Both the position numbers and the translations under genes were made by a program. This document shows positions 12,030 to 15,071 of a DNA stretch of 15,071 nt, piece after piece. Source of the DNA: Gemmatimonadota bacterium. Lineage in GTDB: Bacteria > Gemmatimonadota > Gemmatimonadetes > Gemmatimonadales > GWC2-71-9. The DNA is taken from NCBI GenBank assembly GCA_003220905.1, contig QHTS01000302.1:1-15071 (forward strand). The letters are read 5' to 3'. The notes beneath the pieces are model-generated. The model did not search any database. It worked only from the letters and a program-made list of their open reading frames with translations, and was not told the origin of the DNA. Within the stretch, counting starts at the first letter, position 1; each line of letters begins with the position of its first letter.

Positions 12030-14790
12030 GTTTGTGCTCCTGACAGGCGCCACTTCGGGGGCGCTCATCCGTCCGCCCGTCCGGCTGTCCCACAGTCCGA
12101 CCGGGGCAGACCGGCGGTCGGGCGGACCGGCGGTCGGGCGGCTCCGATTCGAGCTCGACGACCACCATCGCTGGTCGCTGTGGTACTATGGCGACGGCTC
12201 GCCCGTTCCGCTCGTCCGCGGCGCGGAGATCGTGGTGTGGGTGGGGGACCAGCCGCTCACCCTCGCGGAGCTGGAAGATAGCACGGTCGGAAACCGCCGC
12301 CCTCCCGGCGGCGACGCCGTCGTCGTACGCGGGCGGGTCGCGGGGGTGTGGGTCGAGGCGGAGCTCCTCACCGCGGGAGGCGCCAGCACTCCCCAGGCGT
12401 CCGTCACGGTCACCGTCTTTCCGGACCGCTATCTGCCCACGGTACGGGGCGTTCGCTTCTTCCAACTCCCCCATGCGGAGACGCTCGCGGGGGACGGACC
12501 GCTCGTGGCGCTCGTGAACGGAGCTCACTCGGCCGACCCGTGCCGTGTGGTGACGGTGGGGGCACCGGAGGCGGAAGGACTCGCGAGCCATGCCGCAACG
12601 GGGCTCACCCGCGGGAGCCGCGGGCTCGCGATCGCGTTCGACGGGGGCGAGCCCGGGGAGGCCCGTCTGCGCCTGTCGCGAGACGGGCTCGAGGCGGTGA
12701 GCGACTGGCTCCCGGCGCGGCCACTCCGCCCCGAAGGCGACGCCTCGCGCATGCGCCTGTGCTTCCATCCGGAGGGCGACGGCCTGGAGGCTCTGCGCGC
12801 CCTGTTCGTGCCCTCCTCGCCCGTCGATCAGGAGCGCCTCGCACAGGCCGTAGCGCCCGCGGGGTGGGGCACGCGGGCCGAGTGGCCCGGCACCGTCGCC
12901 GAAGCGGACGTGATCGCCAATCTGGACTTCAGCGCCGCGAATTTCGACCGGCGGTTCTTTCGGCACATCGAGCTCGATGACGGCTACCAGCGAGCGATGG
13001 GAGCGTGGGATGCGAACGACCGGTTCCCGCACGGCCACGCCTGGCTCACCGACCAGATCCACGCTCGAGGCTTCAAGGCAGGCCTGTGGGTGGCGCCTTT
13101 CGGCGTGGCCGAGGCCTCCGGCGTCCCCACCGCGCAACCCGACTGGCTGCTGCGCGATGCGAGCGGACCGGTCGTCTGTGAGACGCGTGAGGCCTGGGGT
13201 GGCAAGATCTACGCGCTCGACGGCGCGCACCCCAAGGCGCAGCAGTGGCTGTTCGATCTGGCCCGCCGCGTCGTGCGCGAATGGGGCTACGACTACTTGC
13301 GAGTCGACCGGTTGCGCTGGGCGACGGTCGGCACGGCGCACTACGGCGGCTTGACCCACGCGGAAGCGTACCGCGGCGGGCTGGGCGCGATCCGCGACGG
13401 CCTCGGCACCGAGGCGTTCCTGCTCGCGAGCGGGGCGCCGCTGCAGCACGCCGTAGGGCTCGTAAACGGCATGCGGATCGGACCGGACGTCGACGCCAGC
13501 TGGTCAGGCGTCCAACCGCCGGCGCGTGCCGCGGGCCTGCGGAGCTTCTACCACCGCTCGACCTGGCTGAACGATCCCGACTGCCTCGTGGTGCGCCCTC
13601 CGCTCTCGCGGCCGGCCGCCGAGCTGTGGGCGTCCGTCGTCGCGGTCACGGGGGGACTCACCCTCTTTGGCGACAACCTGCCGAAGCTTCCACCCGACCG
13701 CCTCCCGCTGCTGCAGCGCACACTCCCGGTCGCACCCGTGACGGGCCGCGCAATCGAGACCGGTGTCGCCGAGCGCGACACGGCGCCTGCGATCGTGGCC
13801 GGCGATGACGTCTACCCGATCAGCGGGCCGTGGCGCTTCCGCACGGGCGACGATCCCAGCTACGGTTCCCGGGGATTCGATGAGGAAGCGTGGGAGACGA
13901 TCCCCGTGCCGCAGCGCTGGGACGAAGCCGGCGGTGGGCATCCGCAGTACGCCGGGTTTGCTTGGTATAGGACGAGGCTCCGGCTCCCGAATCTAGGCGC
14001 CGGAAAGACCGAACGGCGGAACGTCTACGTCGAGCTTGGCAAGATCGCGGACGCGGATGAGACGTTCGTGAACGGCGTGAAAGTCGGCCAAACGGGCGAG
14101 CTGTCCTCGGGGGTGCGGGGTGAGGCGCAAGCCTACCGCCGGTATCGCGTGCCACCCGAGACCCTGAACTGGGGGGGAGAGAACGTACTCGCCGTGCGCG
14201 TGCTCGGGAGCGGCGGCATTTGGAGCGTACGCCGCACCCGCCCGCCGCGTGTCTGGGTGGCCGAGGGTGCACCTCGGTGGTGGACGGTCGTGGTCGTGAA
14301 CTGGGAGGACGAGCCCCTGGACCTGTCCCTCCCGCTCGCCGCGCTCGGCATCAAGGGAGCGAGGTTCGACGCCTACGACGTGTGGCGCGACGCAGCCGTC
14401 ACCGACCTGAAGGACGGCCTGACGGTTACCCTCGAACCGCGCAGCGCACGCACCATCGCAATTCGCCCCGCAGGCGCCCGGCCGCAGGTGATCGGCACAA
14501 CGCGCCACGTCGTGCAGGGAGCCGTGGACGTCGCCGACGAGACTTGGGACCCGACCACTCGCACGCTCAAGGTGAAATCCACGAACCTCGATGGCCGGGC
14601 CTACGCGGTCACGATTGCGGTCCCCAAGGGGCTGCGGCCGGGCCCGTGCAAGGCTGACGTCCCCTGCACCATTCGTAGGCTGCCGTCAGGGCATGCGGTG
14701 CTGGAGTGGCCGGCGGGTGGAGATGGCCGGGATATCGGATGGGAGTTGAGTTTTAAGGCGACACCTGCAACGAGGAAAGGCAAAGACTAG
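12016..14790 (+). CDS. Exported alpha-galactosidase-like glycoside hydrolase (clan GH-D, GH36/melibiase type) with extra jelly-roll domain
   Basis: From ATG at 12016 the product has 924 residues. MDRRMFVLLTGATSGAL resembles a twin-arginine export signal. An amino-terminal beta-sandwich (about 40-260) precedes the barrel (about 290-570). The barrel carries HIELDDGYQ, FPHGHAWLTDQIHARGFKAG, LWVAPF and YDYLRVDRLRWA, with probable nucleophile Asp431. MRIGPDVDASW holds the probable acid/base Asp491. A region at about 600-750 (ISGPWRFRTGDD, FDEEAWETIPVPQRWDE, VYVELGKIADADETFVNGVK) looks like the sugar-binding jelly roll of GH2 enzymes, placed between the barrel and the usual terminal sandwich (WTVVVVNWEDEPLDLSLPL). 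A further 100 residues follow. Substrate is inferred as alpha-galactosides; other alpha-linked sugars are possible. A GTG at 11950 or 12010 or the ATG at 12028 are alternative starts; none has a strong ribosome site. Confidence 0.85.
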   Translation: MDRRMFVLLTGATSGALIRPPVRLSHSPTGADRRSGGPAVGRLRFELDDHHRWSLWYYGDGSPVPLVRGAEIVVWVGDQPLTLAELEDSTVGNRRPPGGDAVVVRGRVAGVWVEAELLTAGGASTPQASVTVTVFPDRYLPTVRGVRFFQLPHAETLAGDGPLVALVNGAHSADPCRVVTVGAPEAEGLASHAATGLTRGSRGLAIAFDGGEPGEARLRLSRDGLEAVSDWLPARPLRPEGDASRMRLCFHPEGDGLEALRALFVPSSPVDQERLAQAVAPAGWGTRAEWPGTVAEADVIANLDFSAANFDRRFFRHIELDDGYQRAMGAWDANDRFPHGHAWLTDQIHARGFKAGLWVAPFGVAEASGVPTAQPDWLLRDASGPVVCETREAWGGKIYALDGAHPKAQQWLFDLARRVVREWGYDYLRVDRLRWATVGTAHYGGLTHAEAYRGGLGAIRDGLGTEAFLLASGAPLQHAVGLVNGMRIGPDVDASWSGVQPPARAAGLRSFYHRSTWLNDPDCLVVRPPLSRPAAELWASVVAVTGGLTLFGDNLPKLPPDRLPLLQRTLPVAPVTGRAIETGVAERDTAPAIVAGDDVYPISGPWRFRTGDDPSYGSRGFDEEAWETIPVPQRWDEAGGGHPQYAGFAWYRTRLRLPNLGAGKTERRNVYVELGKIADADETFVNGVKVGQTGELSSGVRGEAQAYRRYRVPPETLNWGGENVLAVRVLGSGGIWSVRRTRPPRVWVAEGAPRWWTVVVVNWEDEPLDLSLPLAALGIKGARFDAYDVWRDAAVTDLKDGLTVTLEPRSARTIAIRPAGARPQVIGTTRHVVQGAVDVADETWDPTTRTLKVKSTNLDGRAYAVTIAVPKGLRPGPCKADVPCTIRRLPSGHAVLEWPAGGDGRDIGWELSFKATPATRKGKD
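12109..12140 (+). repeat. 16-bp tandem duplication
   Basis: The 16-base unit GACCGGCGGTCGGGCG occurs twice in direct succession (12109-12124 and 12125-12140) within the glycosidase gene, just after its export signal (residues about 32-42). Sixteen is not a multiple of three, so gain or loss of one copy would shift the frame. Confidence 0.85.
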
Positions 14791-15071
14791 ACGACTGTTT
14801 GCTCAAAGCCGCGAATGAAGTACCTGTGCGCCACGAAATAGAGGAGCATCAGCGGTATCACGGCCGCCACCGCGGTCGCCATCTGGTACGACCAGCTCAG
14901 GTCGTACATGCCCCGCAGGTTCGCGATGCCGACCTCGAGCGGTTGCATCCCGCTCGAGCGAGTGGCTACGAGCGGCCACACAAAGCTCCTCCACTGATCG
15001 GCGAAGGCGAGCACGGCGAGCGTGGCGAGCGCGGGCCGCGACGATGGCATGATCACCCGCCAGAAGATCGT
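14787..15071 (-). CDS. Carbohydrate ABC transporter permease, MalG type, carboxyl end only
   Basis: The last 94 residues of an inner-membrane permease are visible; the 5' part lies beyond the window. The fragment opens with TIFWRVIMPSSRPALATLAV, the end of the EAA loop that docks on the ATPase, and continues with FADQWRSFVWPLV, a periplasmic stretch PLEVGIANLRGMYDLSWSYQ, a final helix (about AVAAVIPLMLLYFVAHRYF) and the tail FIRGFEQTVV. This is the standard ending of CUT1-family (MalG/UgpE-like) permeases for oligosaccharides or polyol-phosphates. The apparent GTG start at 15056 is internal, because the family frame runs on to the window edge. Its stop overlaps the stop of the glycosidase by 4 bases. 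A sugar importer beside an alpha-galactosidase suggests linked substrates, though the two genes converge and so are not in one operon. Confidence 0.92.
   Translation of the reverse strand, partial: TIFWRVIMPSSRPALATLAVLAFADQWRSFVWPLVATRSSGMQPLEVGIANLRGMYDLSWSYQMATAVAAVIPLMLLYFVAHRYFIRGFEQTVV

Noticed and set aside
11458..13449. The GAF-PAS kinase frame stays open upstream, giving an apparent 1182-residue protein
   Set aside because: The upstream part has arginine/histidine/proline-rich composition with no domains, lies antisense to the well-supported glycosidase and crosses the gene at 11469-12029. The kinase homology begins at 11457.
1..15071. CRISPR arrays, tRNA/rRNA genes, insertion sequences, phage genes and defence systems
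   Set aside because: No regularly spaced repeats, transposase or integrase motifs, tRNA-like cloverleaves or known defence domains were seen on either strand.

Overview
The window is high-GC bacterial DNA, densely coding, from a Gram-negative (diderm) organism: it has a TonB/ExbB/ExbD energy-transduction cluster, a candidate outer-membrane protein and a likely Tat-exported glycosidase. The style of the TonB proteins (short MFDxLIxS amino termini), the GC content and the type-II membrane pyrophosphatase would suit Gemmatimonadota or a similar soil phylum. That is an impression from sequence style, not a proven placement.

Layout. Twelve genes run leftwards on the minus strand almost without gaps, from 12029 to 1. 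In transcription order they are: a small signal-peptide protein that may be an outer-membrane barrel (12029-11469); a soluble GAF-PAS histidine kinase (11457-9901); an OmpR-type response regulator (9904-9236); a membrane histidine kinase (9234-7777); a short TonB (7685-7191); a secreted TPR-like/TonB-C protein (7159-6407); a full TonB (6289-5612); ExbB (5587-4838); two ExbD (4857-4399, 4395-3976); a fourth, glycine-rich TonB-like protein (3915-3166); a K+-independent H+-pumping pyrophosphatase (3128-1062); and an APC-family amino-acid permease that leaves the window at base 1. One large gene runs rightwards (12016-14790), an exported clan GH-D alpha-galactosidase-like enzyme. Its stop overlaps the stop of a MalG-type sugar ABC permease that enters from the right edge (15071-14787, minus).

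How the parts fit. ExbB/ExbD use the proton gradient to drive TonB, which powers uptake through outer-membrane receptors. The pyrophosphatase beside them adds to that gradient by spending pyrophosphate. The two-kinase/one-regulator set upstream is a plausible controller of this envelope module, but no promoter or binding site proves it. The right-hand part (alpha-galactosidase and sugar permease) looks like a separate carbohydrate-use locus abutting the operon.

Main points of interest: four different TonB-C-type proteins around one ExbB-ExbD-ExbD set, one with no visible membrane anchor and one with a very short linker; a pyrophosphatase gene whose first transmembrane helix appears cut off by the preceding gene; a response regulator bracketed by two kinases of different classes; 5'-overlapping divergent genes; and two perfect GC-rich hairpins at gene ends inside the cluster. 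No tRNA, rRNA, CRISPR array, insertion sequence or phage gene was seen. No gene-free stretch exceeds about 120 bases.
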